This document shows positions 33,797 through 42,371 of a DNA stretch of 42,509 bases, piece by piece. How positions within the stretch are numbered: position 1 is the stretch's first letter; each line of letters opens with the position of its first letter. This DNA comes from Muribaculaceae bacterium. Lineage in GTDB: Bacteria > Bacteroidota > Bacteroidia > Bacteroidales > Muribaculaceae. The position numbers and the translations under genes were made by a program. The notes under the pieces are model-generated. The model was given only the letters and a program-made list of their open reading frames with translations, ran no database searches and was not told the origin of the DNA. The DNA is taken from positions 1 to 42,509 of the forward strand of contig JAGAYZ010000095.1 of the NCBI GenBank assembly GCA_017940245.1. The letters are read 5' to 3'.

Positions 33797-35457
33797 CCCC
33801 GGCGGAACTGCGAGGGTGTGAGTTGATAAGTTTTCTTGAACAAGCGGGAGAAATGTGCCATGTCGTAGAAGCCGCACTGCTCGGCGATGTCGCCTATGGG
33901 CATCTCGGGATGCTCGAGCAGCAGGCGGCGCGCCTTGGCCATGCGCACGCCGCTCACGTAGGCAAGCGGATTCATGCCAGTGATGGCCTGCACGCGGCGG
34001 CGCATCTGGCTTGAGGTGAGGCACAGCTGCGATGCGATCGACTCCATGTCTACTTGATGAGCATCGATACTCTGGTCGATGACGGCGGTGAAACGTTCCA
34101 TAAACTGCCTGTCGTCGGCGTTAAGTTGCCACCGGGCATCATCTTCCTGCCCCGAATCGGGCTCCCGCTCCTTGCCGAGCCTGAGCAACTGGTCGGCCAG
34201 CATCTGGTTGGCCATGAGCTGGTTGTGGTTTTTCACGCGCATCAGGTAGATGACCACTCCAGCTAGCACCACAATAAGTGCCACCACAGCCATCAACAAG
34301 TGTTTGAGCCATCGCTCGTTGCGATAGTTCTCGCTAAGCAAGTCCAGCTCGGCCTGACGGCGCTGACGCTCAAAATTGACTCGAGTATTCTGCAAGTGAC
34401 TCATGTTGCGGCTGCAAGTCACACTGTCGTCGAGCGTCTTGAAAGCGATGTAGTGGTCGAGCGCGCCACGCACGTCGCCTTGCCGCTCGTCCAGCAGATA
34501 CTGGAGTCGGAGCGCCCGGGCCTGATGCTCGAGCGAGTGGATGGTCGCCGCCGCACTGTCGCTCAAGTTGATGTAGCGGCGCGCCTGAGCCAAGTCGCCA
34601 CGTGCGATGCTTACCCGCGCCAACGCCTGGCAGGCTTCGAGCCAGTGCCAGGTGTCATCGCCCTGCGAGAGCATGTCGTAGGCGCGCCGATAGTGGTCAC
34701 GCGCCTCATCGAGCCGGTCCTGCTTCTCGCTGAGCTCACCGTAGTGGGTATAACACAACGACTGGCCCAGCAGGCTGCCCGCCTCTCGGTTGAGCTGCAT
34801 TGATTTCTCATAGCAGACCCGGGCCGAGTCTAGCCTGCCACGCTCTTCTTGTATGGCTCCAAGATTGGCCCAATTAATGGCCTGCCCCAGGGCACTGCCA
34901 AGTTCTTGCTCGCCAGCGAGTGCGGCGCGGAGCACACTGTCGGCCATTTCCAGATTGTGCATGGTCATGTAGATGTTGCCTATGCCATTGAGCGAAATCA
35001 CACGATTCTTACGCGCCACCTGGCTGCGCTTTTCGCTATACTGGTCGCAATAGGCCAGCGCCTGATAATGAAACGACGTAGCCTCTTCCATAATGCCCAG
35101 GCGACGGAAATTCGTGCCCAGGTTGTTGAGCGCACGCACAATCTCGATGGTGTCGCACAGCTGGCACGCCAGCTCCAGAGCACGGTTGTGCTGCTCGATG
35201 GCCGAGTAGAACTGGCTCTCGTTGCGTAGCAATTTCCCCAGGCGGCTGCGCACCAGCATCTCGCCCTGCCAATCCTCGGCACGAGTCATGCTATCGGCTA
35301 TAGCCGCGAGCTTGGACTGGGTCATGGTGGCTAGTGCGCTGTCGAGTTGCTCGGCACGAGATTCGGTGCCCACCGGGTGATGGTGGCACGATACCAGCAT
35401 CATGGCAACCAGGAGTAGCGTTATATAGAGCTGAAATGTATTTCGTGTTAATCCCAT
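33793..35457 (-). CDS. Membrane-anchored TPR-AraC transcriptional regulator
   Basis: 554 residues. Type II signal peptide (lipobox LVSC near 24) or signal anchor, then several tetratricopeptide repeats (about 60-330: RALELACQLCDTIEIVRALNNLG, LGQAINWANLGAIQEERGRLDSA, LGQSLCYTHYGELSEKQDRLDEA), a coiled segment, one membrane helix at 381-407 and a C-terminal AraC helix-turn-helix (about 455-554, ending CGFYDMAHFSRLFKKTYQLTPSQFRRG). The TPR part would sit in the periplasm and the DNA-binding part in the cytoplasm. This arrangement is common in Bacteroidales; signal and targets are unknown. Confidence 0.88.
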   Translation of the reverse strand: MGLTRNTFQLYITLLLVAMMLVSCHHHPVGTESRAEQLDSALATMTQSKLAAIADSMTRAEDWQGEMLVRSRLGKLLRNESQFYSAIEQHNRALELACQLCDTIEIVRALNNLGTNFRRLGIMEEATSFHYQALAYCDQYSEKRSQVARKNRVISLNGIGNIYMTMHNLEMADSVLRAALAGEQELGSALGQAINWANLGAIQEERGRLDSARVCYEKSMQLNREAGSLLGQSLCYTHYGELSEKQDRLDEARDHYRRAYDMLSQGDDTWHWLEACQALARVSIARGDLAQARRYINLSDSAAATIHSLEHQARALRLQYLLDERQGDVRGALDHYIAFKTLDDSVTCSRNMSHLQNTRVNFERQRRQAELDLLSENYRNERWLKHLLMAVVALIVVLAGVVIYLMRVKNHNQLMANQMLADQLLRLGKEREPDSGQEDDARWQLNADDRQFMERFTAVIDQSIDAHQVDMESIASQLCLTSSQMRRRVQAITGMNPLAYVSGVRMAKARRLLLEHPEMPIGDIAEQCGFYDMAHFSRLFKKTYQLTPSQFRRG

Positions 35458-35489
35458 AGAAAATGGTTATCCTATTCGTTTACGCTATG

Positions 35490-35497
35490 CAAAAGTA
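35490..35497 (-). promoter_or_regulatory. -7 element of the TPR-AraC regulator gene
   Basis: TACTTTTG on the minus strand, predicted start near 35484, about 27 bases before the start codon. Confidence 0.55.
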
Positions 35498-35538
35498 GTA
35501 AAATATTTAAGAAGTCCCACTATTTTCATTAAAAAAAC

Positions 35539-35555
35539 TTGGCACAATTTTTGTA
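35539..35555 (+). promoter_or_regulatory. Sigma-54-like promoter of the DUF4112 gene
   Basis: TTGGCAC (35539-35545) and TTGTA (35551-35555) match the -24/-12 consensus TTGGCACGnnnnTTGCW with GG and G(C/T) exactly 10 bases apart; the only deviation is T for C at -12. Predicted start near 35566, about 23 bases before the DUF4112 start. No TAnnTTTG match lies in this direction. Confidence 0.5.
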
Positions 35556-35588
35556 AGATATCAGCACGAAACGACGTAAACGACAACG

Positions 35589-36053
35589 ATGAACAAGAGC
35601 AATTCTCAACTCACCACGTTACGCGACAGCAAAATCTACAACGTGCTGCAACGCGTGTCCACAGTCATGGACCGCTACTACTTGGACGCGGCGGCAGGCC
35701 TCATTCCAGGCGGAGTGGGCGACATCGTCACGGCTCTGATTTCGCTGGTTTATGTATATGTAGGAGCGCGAGTAGTGAAGTCACCGGCCTTGAGCGTGGC
35801 TCTACTCAACAACACGGTGCGCGACTTGATGCTGGGCTTGATTCCGTTTTATGTGGGCGACATCATCGATGTGTTTCACCGCAGCAACCGGCAGAACATG
35901 CAACTCGTTGAGGGCTACGTGAGCGGCGACGAGCAAGTAGTGCGCCAGGTCCACGCCCGCGTGTGGCAAAGTGTGGCCGCAATCGTGCTCATGCTACTGG
36001 TTGCCGGGCTACTCATCTGGGGTGTAGCACGCCTCATCGCCGCTATATTCTGA
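35589..36053 (+). CDS. DUF4112 membrane protein
   Basis: 154 residues. RYYLDAAAGLIPGGVGDIVTALIS near residue 35 and LMLGLIPFYVGDIIDVFHRSNRQNMQLVE near 85 are the paired GLIPgxGD motifs of DUF4112; a C-terminal membrane helix (about 120-145) follows. Function unknown. Its 3' end overlaps the convergent acyltransferase gene by 11 bases. Confidence 0.88.
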   Translation: MNKSNSQLTTLRDSKIYNVLQRVSTVMDRYYLDAAAGLIPGGVGDIVTALISLVYVYVGARVVKSPALSVALLNNTVRDLMLGLIPFYVGDIIDVFHRSNRQNMQLVEGYVSGDEQVVRQVHARVWQSVAAIVLMLLVAGLLIWGVARLIAAIF

Positions 36054-37107
36054 TGCGGTCGAGCAACCAGCGGTAACCCACTGCCAGCACCATCGACACC
36101 AAGAGGTAAAGCACCAATAGGCCGTAGTCTGCCACTTCGTCTGCACTGGCATATTGCATGACGATGGCGCGCACCAGCGGATGCACCACAAAGAGCATGG
36201 CCGACACGCCACCTGTCCACACCAGCACACCATGGCAGCGAGCGGGCAACGCCTTGACCAGTGCAATGGCTGCTATCACCACCATCACCGGGCTCCACAG
36301 CCATAAATGGAACTTGAAGTTCATCAAGAATACCGCCACGGCAGCCATAGCCATAAGTGCCAGCCACTGCCATCGTTTCAGCACTATCGGTGGGCAGTAG
36401 CGCCCCGCCAGCAGGCCCATAGATAGCGGCAATGCCGCCACAAAGAAATTATAGCGCATCCAGTAGAGCATGCCATGGCGCGAACCCCACACCTGCGCCA
36501 CCCAGCATAGCATGATAAAGAGCACAGGCCACACCCAGCGGCGTCACGTGCCCTGCCGCGGAGCATAGAGCAACAAGCGATAAATGATGTATAACTGCAT
36601 CATCAGCCCGAAGAACCAGTATGGACCGGGCTTGATGTGATACCACGGCTGCGGGAGCAAGTTCACACACATGAGCAACTGCGTGAGCACATTCTTCTTG
36701 CCCAGCACAAAGTGATCTTGCTGAAAAAACAGAATCACATAATAGGCCACCAGACCCAGAGCCATGAGTTTCAACAATTTCACGTAATGCCGACCGATAA
36801 AACGACTTGCGCCGGGCATGCTGCTTTTCTGGCGCTCATACTTCATCACCAGTCCATAACCGCTCAGAAACAGGAACACCGGCACACCATAATGACCGAA
36901 AAACGACAGCAGGTGATGCAGCAAGCTCACATCGGGATGCAACAGGCAATCACACAACTGGCGCACGCGTTCTACGCGGAAAGAATACTCATTCTCGGGC
37001 ACCACGCCGATGCCACTCAGCAGGTGGCAAAAGTTATGAGCCATAATCAGCACAATGGCCACGGCCTTGAGCATTGCACATTCGGCTTTATCAAGCATCA
37101 CGTTCAT
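36043..37107 (-). pseudogene. Acyltransferase 3 gene interrupted by an in-frame TGA
   Basis: Two ORFs, 37107-36544 (187 residues) and 36534-36043 (163 residues), lie in the same frame, separated by a TGA at 36546-36544 and three sense codons. Together they make about 354 residues, the normal length of acyltransferase 3 (O-acetyltransferase) family membrane proteins. The first part has the catalytic-type His in LIMAHNFCHLL (24) and FFGHYGVPVFLFLSGYGL; the second part supplies the remaining membrane helices. Only one base change (for example CGA to TGA) would restore the gene. It is the last gene of the ruvC operon, 13 bases after ruvC. Recent nonsense mutation, sequencing error or a two-part gene are all possible. 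Confidence 0.8.
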
Positions 37108-37120
37108 AGTAGAGTACTTT

Positions 37121-37684
37121 TTATTTTACACGGTCGGGATGAGCTGCAATAAATACCTTCCACGACTTGGCACCATGCCCCTGGATGGGTTTCTGGCACT
37201 CAAAAAAGTGACACAGAGCCACGGCCAGTGCATCGGTGGCATCGAGCAAATCGGGCATTTGCTCGGGAGCGATGCGCAGTTCGCGTTGCAGCATGGCGGC
37301 CACCTGCTCTTTGCTGGCGGCGCCGTTGCCGGTGATGGCCATCTTGATTTTGCGTGGCTCATACTCGGTGATGGGCACTTCGTGACTCAGTGCTGCCGCC
37401 ATGGCCACACCCTGCGCGCGGCCCAGCTTGAGCATCGACTGCACATTCTTGCCATAGAATGGAGCCTCGATTGCCATCTCATCGGGCAAGTACTGGTCTA
37501 CCAGCCCTTTCACCCGCTCATAGATGCGATGCAAGCGCATGTAGTGGTCTTCCATCCTGCTCAGTTTAATCACCCCCATTACTATTAGACTGGGTTTCTT
37601 ACCTTTCACACCCAGCAAGCCATAGCCCATCACATTTGTGCCGGGGTCAATGCCTAATATAATTTTATCCCACTGGTCACTCAT
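37121..37684 (-). CDS. ruvC: Crossover junction endodeoxyribonuclease RuvC
   Basis: 187 residues. Resolves Holliday junctions with RuvAB. The four catalytic acids are visible: Asp13 in LGIDPGT, Glu73 in [10 protein letters not shown], and Asp148 and Asp151 in [12 protein letters not shown]. The conserved GRAQGV block is at 88-93. The ATG overlaps the stop of the upstream DUF6056 gene by four bases, so translation is coupled although the functions are unrelated. Confidence 0.95.
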   Translation of the reverse strand: MSDQWDKIILGIDPGTNVMGYGLLGVKGKKPSLIVMGVIKLSRMEDHYMRLHRIYERVKGLVDQYLPDEMAIEAPFYGKNVQSMLKLGRAQGVAMAAALSHEVPITEYEPRKIKMAITGNGAASKEQVAAMLQRELRIAPEQMPDLLDATDALAVALCHFFECQKPIQGHGAKSWKVFIAAHPDRVK

Positions 37685-39387
37685 TGCTCACTCGTTTTAC
37701 TTATTCGGTCGAAACGCCGCCAGTTTTCTTTACCATCGACGTTGCGGGGAATTTCTATGGTCACCATATCATCGGTAATTTCAGGCAACACCACATAATA
37801 CCGGCCGCCACTGTTCAAGCAATAATAGCGCATGGGCATAAACTCGGGAAACTCGCCCCACCGTTTCAATTTTTCACTGCGCTCCTTGCCCAGGTGCTCT
37901 TCCATTGATGCATAATGAACTTTCACTTCGAGGCCTCCCACTTCGGGCCGCTCACGGCCGGCATCAATAATAGAATAAGGATGTCCGGGGAAAGTCATGA
38001 TGCGCAGCGTGTCGCCCGCAACGTCCGACACAAAGGGAGCCTCTATGCCGCCTTCCATCATCTTGCCCGAGGCATAACGCGAATAGATGTCGGCCTGCAG
38101 GAACTGCAAGTCGCTTTTCTTATAGTATCGGGCAAAAAACACCTTATGCGGAAAATAGGCTTCGTTGTCATAGTCGATGGGAAACACCCAGCGGCTATGC
38201 ACGGGCGATTGCACAGCGGGCAGGATACATTCATCGGGACCGGCCTTGATGGCCGCAATCACCGCATCGTCATATTGCTTGTATGTCCACACCTGACGAA
38301 CAGCGTGCACGCCCAGCGGCACACAGCACACCAGCATGGCCACCGCTATCCAGCGGCTCCAACTGTGGCCGTTGAGCCAGGCGTGAATCCACTGTGCCAC
38401 CAGCAGGAAACTGAACACCGAGAAAGCGGTATAGCCACGATAACTGTTGGTGAGGCTCAGTACCACCACACTAGCGAATACCGAGAGAAATATCCACACC
38501 AGCGGATCGCTGCGCAACGCTTGCCAGCGCCTTTGCAACAATAACACTGCTATTCCCAGCATGGCCAGCACGGGGGTGATGAAATGCACACTCTTGGTGC
38601 ATGTGTTGATAAAACGTCGCGACAGCATCTGTGCCGCTGTGATGTTCATGTTCACTCCGCCGCCTTCGTCCAGCCGCTGCCACATTCCCGGCGATGAGAA
38701 AATAACGGCCACGCCTATGGCATAACCCACCAGGGCAACGACCACCACACGACTCAGCAACTTGCGGTTCATGGCATAATAGAGCACCAAGCCCAGCAGG
38801 GTGCCGGCCGTCACGCTCTCGTTCATCGAGCCGGACAGCAGTGCCATCATGAACAATGCCGCATGACGACCCCTGCTTCGGCTGGGCGCTGCGGTTTCTT
38901 GCTGCAGCCACAGCAAAAACACCAGCGTGAATGTGATAGCCCACAAATAGTTGGTTGCACCCGATATCCACAACATGGTCTCTCCTGGCGTAGGCATCAG
39001 CACAAGCACATAAACAAGTGTGAATAACAAAGCAAGCACACTGCTCTTGCGAGCCGAAACCATGGTGGCCGCCGCATGAACAAAGAGCACGGCCATCAAC
39101 GCATTGAGCACATTAAATAGCGGTTTGTGCAGCAATCCACAGCACAACTGTGCCAGGAAATCGGCCATGCGACCATTGGTATCCACATAGTGATATGCCT
39201 GCGACTGCAGCAGTGATACCCAGTCGGTGATGTGTCGAGTGGTGTCGTTAGCCATCAGTCCATGCAGCATATCATCGCCCTTGAGCGTGGTAAACACATT
39301 CAACACATAAAAGAACACGCCAGCCATCACCAATCCGCCATAGTAGACCCGTGATTGCCAGCACTGCTCACCATGTTTTAGTTCCAT
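37681..39387 (-). CDS. DUF6056-like polytopic membrane protein
   Basis: 568 residues from ATG 39387 (a GTG at 39393 overlapping the previous stop by one base is the alternative). About ten membrane helices in the first 400 residues, with a conserved-looking acidic loop after the first helix ([12 protein letters not shown]) and [11 protein letters not shown], then a soluble C-terminal domain (about 410-568). The layout resembles DUF6056, which in turn recalls lipid-linked-sugar glycosyltransferases of the GT-C type; the role here is unproven. Sits between the LTA-synthase-like gene and ruvC. Confidence 0.72.
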   Translation of the reverse strand: MELKHGEQCWQSRVYYGGLVMAGVFFYVLNVFTTLKGDDMLHGLMANDTTRHITDWVSLLQSQAYHYVDTNGRMADFLAQLCCGLLHKPLFNVLNALMAVLFVHAAATMVSARKSSVLALLFTLVYVLVLMPTPGETMLWISGATNYLWAITFTLVFLLWLQQETAAPSRSRGRHAALFMMALLSGSMNESVTAGTLLGLVLYYAMNRKLLSRVVVVALVGYAIGVAVIFSSPGMWQRLDEGGGVNMNITAAQMLSRRFINTCTKSVHFITPVLAMLGIAVLLLQRRWQALRSDPLVWIFLSVFASVVVLSLTNSYRGYTAFSVFSFLLVAQWIHAWLNGHSWSRWIAVAMLVCCVPLGVHAVRQVWTYKQYDDAVIAAIKAGPDECILPAVQSPVHSRWVFPIDYDNEAYFPHKVFFARYYKKSDLQFLQADIYSRYASGKMMEGGIEAPFVSDVAGDTLRIMTFPGHPYSIIDAGRERPEVGGLEVKVHYASMEEHLGKERSEKLKRWGEFPEFMPMRYYCLNSGGRYYVVLPEITDDMVTIEIPRNVDGKENWRRFDRISKTSEQ

Positions 39388-39392
39388 TCTCA

Positions 39393-41189
39393 CTATCTAT
39401 TTTTAAAATATTGTCGTGTAATCATCAAGTCAGCTATGGTCCAGGCCTCTTTTAGGCGTTTTTCCACCACAGCCGGCACATTGCCTTTCACTTGGTCGGG
39501 AGCGATAGCAGCCGCACCCGACGGGCCCCTCAGCACACTGTGCCCCAAACCTTTCCAGGCATACTGATTGGCACCCATCACATCAAGAATGGTGGGATAC
39601 ACGTCTACCTGACCAATGATTGCATCGATGCGCGCACCATGCCCCGTGTTGAGCGCTATCAGCACACAATCGTCACCCTCACGACTGAGCGAAGCGCGAC
39701 CCTTGGGGGCATCATCCACACGCTCAGTGTGGTCGCTGGCAATGACGATTACCGAGTTGTCGTAGAGCCCCATGTTTTTAATCTTATCCAAAAACAGTCC
39801 CAATTCCTGGTCAAATAGCGCGGTTGCCTCCAAGTAATTTCGTACCGACCGGGTATAGGCTTTCGTCTTCGACACCCATCCGGCAGGCACATCGCGCAAC
39901 TCATCGTAAGGCGAATGCATATTCACTGTCACGATTTGTGCAAAGAATGGTTGCCGCGCTTGTGCAAGCAGTTCCGGTGCACGACGTAGCAGCGCACGGT
40001 CCATCACCCAGTCACACTGCTCGAGGGTGGGCCGCAACTCCTCAAAGTCATATAGACGGTTAAAACCATAACTGAACGTGGTCTCGCCTTGATTCCACAC
40101 ATGAGCCGCATCGCAAATTGCGGCGAAACTATCGTAGTTTTTCAGTGCTTTGGCCAGCGCGGGATAGTCGCGATTGCCATAATTCATAGCCACCGACTCG
40201 GTCGTGAGCGGCAGCAGTCCGGTATTATACATGAAGTGGCCATCGCTGGAATGTCCCGTTTTCACTTGCGTTTTCATGTGCAGTGCCACGAGCGCGGTGC
40301 TGTCGGCACACAACTTGTTGAGCACCGGTGTCACCTCGCGGCCGTCGAGCTTTAAGTCGATGACCCAAGCATTAAGCGACTCCACTATGATGAGAATCAA
40401 ATTTTTCCCGGCTTGACCGTAAACATTATCGGTATATTGGGGCTGAGCAGCCAGGAAATCTTTCACCCGGCAGCGTTCGACCTCGTCAAGCGAGCGGTTT
40501 TCCATTACGGTGTGTATGGCCGCTCGAGCGCCATAGGCCACAAAGCCATATTTGAGATAATACCTGGTGTGGCTGGCTACGAGTTGTGTATATCCCTTGA
40601 CTCGCTGCCCTATCGTGCCTTCTTGCTGCACCAGCGCGTTGAAGCTGCACGCCAGCAACGCCGAATGAATGAGCACATAAGCCAACACACAGCCCACCGT
40701 CATCCAAACCCGCTTCGCACCTCCGGTCACCTCGGCGGCAATATTTCCGCGCCATTTCACATATAGCACGACTAGCACAGCTACCGGCACTAGCAACAGG
40801 GCATGCGACGCCCTCACCTCGCCCAGGGCGCTCCTGATGAGAATGGCTCCCACATTCTGCACATAGGTGAACGATGACCAGGGCATGATATCATGATAGG
40901 TGGGGTAATACAGCACCTGAACGATGCTATAAATGGTCATCAACACAAACACCAGCCACGTCCAGCCTTTGCGCCGCTGGGGCAACAACCAGTAAACTGC
41001 CAGCAGCACCAGCGCGTCGGCAAATGCAATGGCTGCGCTATACAGCTTAAAAGCCAGCGAATTATATTGATAATTGAAACTTACTACTATGAACTTATTG
41101 AGTAGAAACAGTTGTGCGGTGAGTGCCAACACGGCTATCACAAAAAATAGCAGGGTGCGACTGTACAGGAATCCGTTAATCTTGTTCAT
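39393..41189 (-). CDS. LTA-synthase-like membrane phosphotransferase (sulfatase fold)
   Basis: 598 residues from ATG 41189 (the 626-residue frame starts inside the preceding gene). Five membrane helices in the first ~210 residues, then a periplasmic sulfatase-fold domain from about 260: LILIIVESLNAW (first metal ligand Glu), TGHSSDGHFMYNTGLLPL near 310 with the nucleophile Thr/Ser, and ASDHTERVDD near 490 with late metal ligands. Family members transfer glycerophosphate or phosphoethanolamine to glycans or lipids. The start overlaps the upstream glycosyltransferase by 14 bases, so the two probably act on one envelope glycan. Confidence 0.85.
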   Translation of the reverse strand: MNKINGFLYSRTLLFFVIAVLALTAQLFLLNKFIVVSFNYQYNSLAFKLYSAAIAFADALVLLAVYWLLPQRRKGWTWLVFVLMTIYSIVQVLYYPTYHDIMPWSSFTYVQNVGAILIRSALGEVRASHALLLVPVAVLVVLYVKWRGNIAAEVTGGAKRVWMTVGCVLAYVLIHSALLACSFNALVQQEGTIGQRVKGYTQLVASHTRYYLKYGFVAYGARAAIHTVMENRSLDEVERCRVKDFLAAQPQYTDNVYGQAGKNLILIIVESLNAWVIDLKLDGREVTPVLNKLCADSTALVALHMKTQVKTGHSSDGHFMYNTGLLPLTTESVAMNYGNRDYPALAKALKNYDSFAAICDAAHVWNQGETTFSYGFNRLYDFEELRPTLEQCDWVMDRALLRRAPELLAQARQPFFAQIVTVNMHSPYDELRDVPAGWVSKTKAYTRSVRNYLEATALFDQELGLFLDKIKNMGLYDNSVIVIASDHTERVDDAPKGRASLSREGDDCVLIALNTGHGARIDAIIGQVDVYPTILDVMGANQYAWKGLGHSVLRGPSGAAAIAPDQVKGNVPAVVEKRLKEAWTIADLMITRQYFKNR

Positions 41190-42150
41190 GTTTTGAATTG
41201 GAATTGATATCGGTGTGAGTCTCGCGTGTGCTTTTCTCGGCAACCAGATAGATGGGGCGGTGCTTGGTTTCATTAAAGATGCGACCCAGGTATTCGCCTA
41301 TCACGCCCAGCGACAACAACTGGATGCCACCCAGGAACAAAATCACCAGAATGAGTGTTGGGTAACCTTGAACCGGCTCGCCCACGATGAGTGTTTTGAA
41401 CAGCACGAACACCATATAGCAAAACGCCACCAGCGACACCACCAAGCCCATGATGGTTGAGATGCGCAACGGTGCGGTGGTGAACGACGTTATGCCGTCC
41501 AGAGCCAGTTTGAACAGACTGCCCATTCGCCACGACGACTGGCCGGCACGACGGTCGCCTTGCTCAAATGGTATCTCGTGTTTCTTGAAACCTATCCAGG
41601 CATACATTCCCTTAGTGTAACGCTCACTTTCTCGCAACTGCCGCATGGCATCGATGCACTTGCGGTCGAGCAGACGGAAGTCACCTACGTTGGGCAGCAC
41701 ATCGAAGCGCGACGAACGCTGCAACAGCTTGTAAAACAGCAACGACAAGTGCTTGCGCAACCAGCTCTCGCGTCCGCGGCACGTGCGACGGGCATAAACA
41801 TCGTCCCAACCCTGTTCCCAGCAAGCCAGCATCTGCGGAATCACTGCCGGAGGGTGCTGCAAGTCGGCATCCATCATCACCAGACAGTCGCCCGATGCAT
41901 AGTCAAAACCGGCCATCATGGCGTTCTCCTTGCCGAAGTTGCGTGACAGACTCACGTAGGCCACACGCGCGTCGCCGGCACTGTATTGCTTGATCAAGGA
42001 CAGGGTGCCATCGGTGCTGCCGTCGTCTATCATCAGCACTTCCCAATCGTAGGCTGGTTGACTTTCCATCAGGCTCGACAGGGTGGCATAGAGTTGCGGC
42101 AGCGAGGCTTCCTCGTTATAACACGGAACCACTATCGTTACACGTTTCAT
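41176..42150 (-). CDS. Family 2 glycosyltransferase, GtrB/DPM1-like
   Basis: 324 residues. GT-A domain with VVPCYNEE at 7-14, DDGSTDGT at 42-49 and MDADLQHP at 93-100; two membrane helices near 233-258 and 268-292. It probably loads a sugar onto undecaprenyl phosphate. First gene of the operon with the LTA-synthase-like, DUF6056, ruvC and acyltransferase genes. Homologous in layout to, but distinct from, the GT2 gene at 6028-6981. Confidence 0.92.
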   Translation of the reverse strand: MKRVTIVVPCYNEEASLPQLYATLSSLMESQPAYDWEVLMIDDGSTDGTLSLIKQYSAGDARVAYVSLSRNFGKENAMMAGFDYASGDCLVMMDADLQHPPAVIPQMLACWEQGWDDVYARRTCRGRESWLRKHLSLLFYKLLQRSSRFDVLPNVGDFRLLDRKCIDAMRQLRESERYTKGMYAWIGFKKHEIPFEQGDRRAGQSSWRMGSLFKLALDGITSFTTAPLRISTIMGLVVSLVAFCYMVFVLFKTLIVGEPVQGYPTLILVILFLGGIQLLSLGVIGEYLGRIFNETKHRPIYLVAEKSTRETHTDINSNSKHEQD

Positions 42151-42171
42151 CGTCTATTATCTTTTAATGCG

Positions 42172-42179
42172 CAAAATTA
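42172..42179 (-). promoter_or_regulatory. -7 element of the GT2-to-ruvC operon
   Basis: TAATTTTG on the minus strand, predicted start near 42166, about 16 bases before the GT2 start codon. Confidence 0.6.
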
Positions 42180-42190
42180 CGAATTTATTA

Positions 42191-42218
42191 TGAATGATGA
42201 ATGATGAATGATGAATTA
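42191..42218. repeat. Four tandem 7-bp repeats upstream of the GT2 operon
   Basis: Three TGAATGA units and a final TGAATTA, starting 12 bases upstream of the -7 element, so they fill the -33 region. Copy-number change would alter spacing in this promoter. The rest of the gap to the transposase (42219-42370) shows nothing recognisable. Confidence 0.75.
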
Positions 42219-42371
42219 TTTGACTCGACTATTATTGTAAGTCATTTGGCGATGCGATGCGCATGATACGCTGGCGCACCCACGTTCGTCATAAAAAAAC
42301 CAATCATTCATATCGCCATTTCTTTCTTTGATAAAAAATTCAGAAAATAACTACTGAAAATAATAAAAATT

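Noticed and set aside
36544-36546. TGA read as selenocysteine or by an alternative code
   Set aside because: Acyltransferase 3 proteins are not selenoproteins, no SECIS-like hairpin was seen, and glpA ends in TGA as a normal stop.
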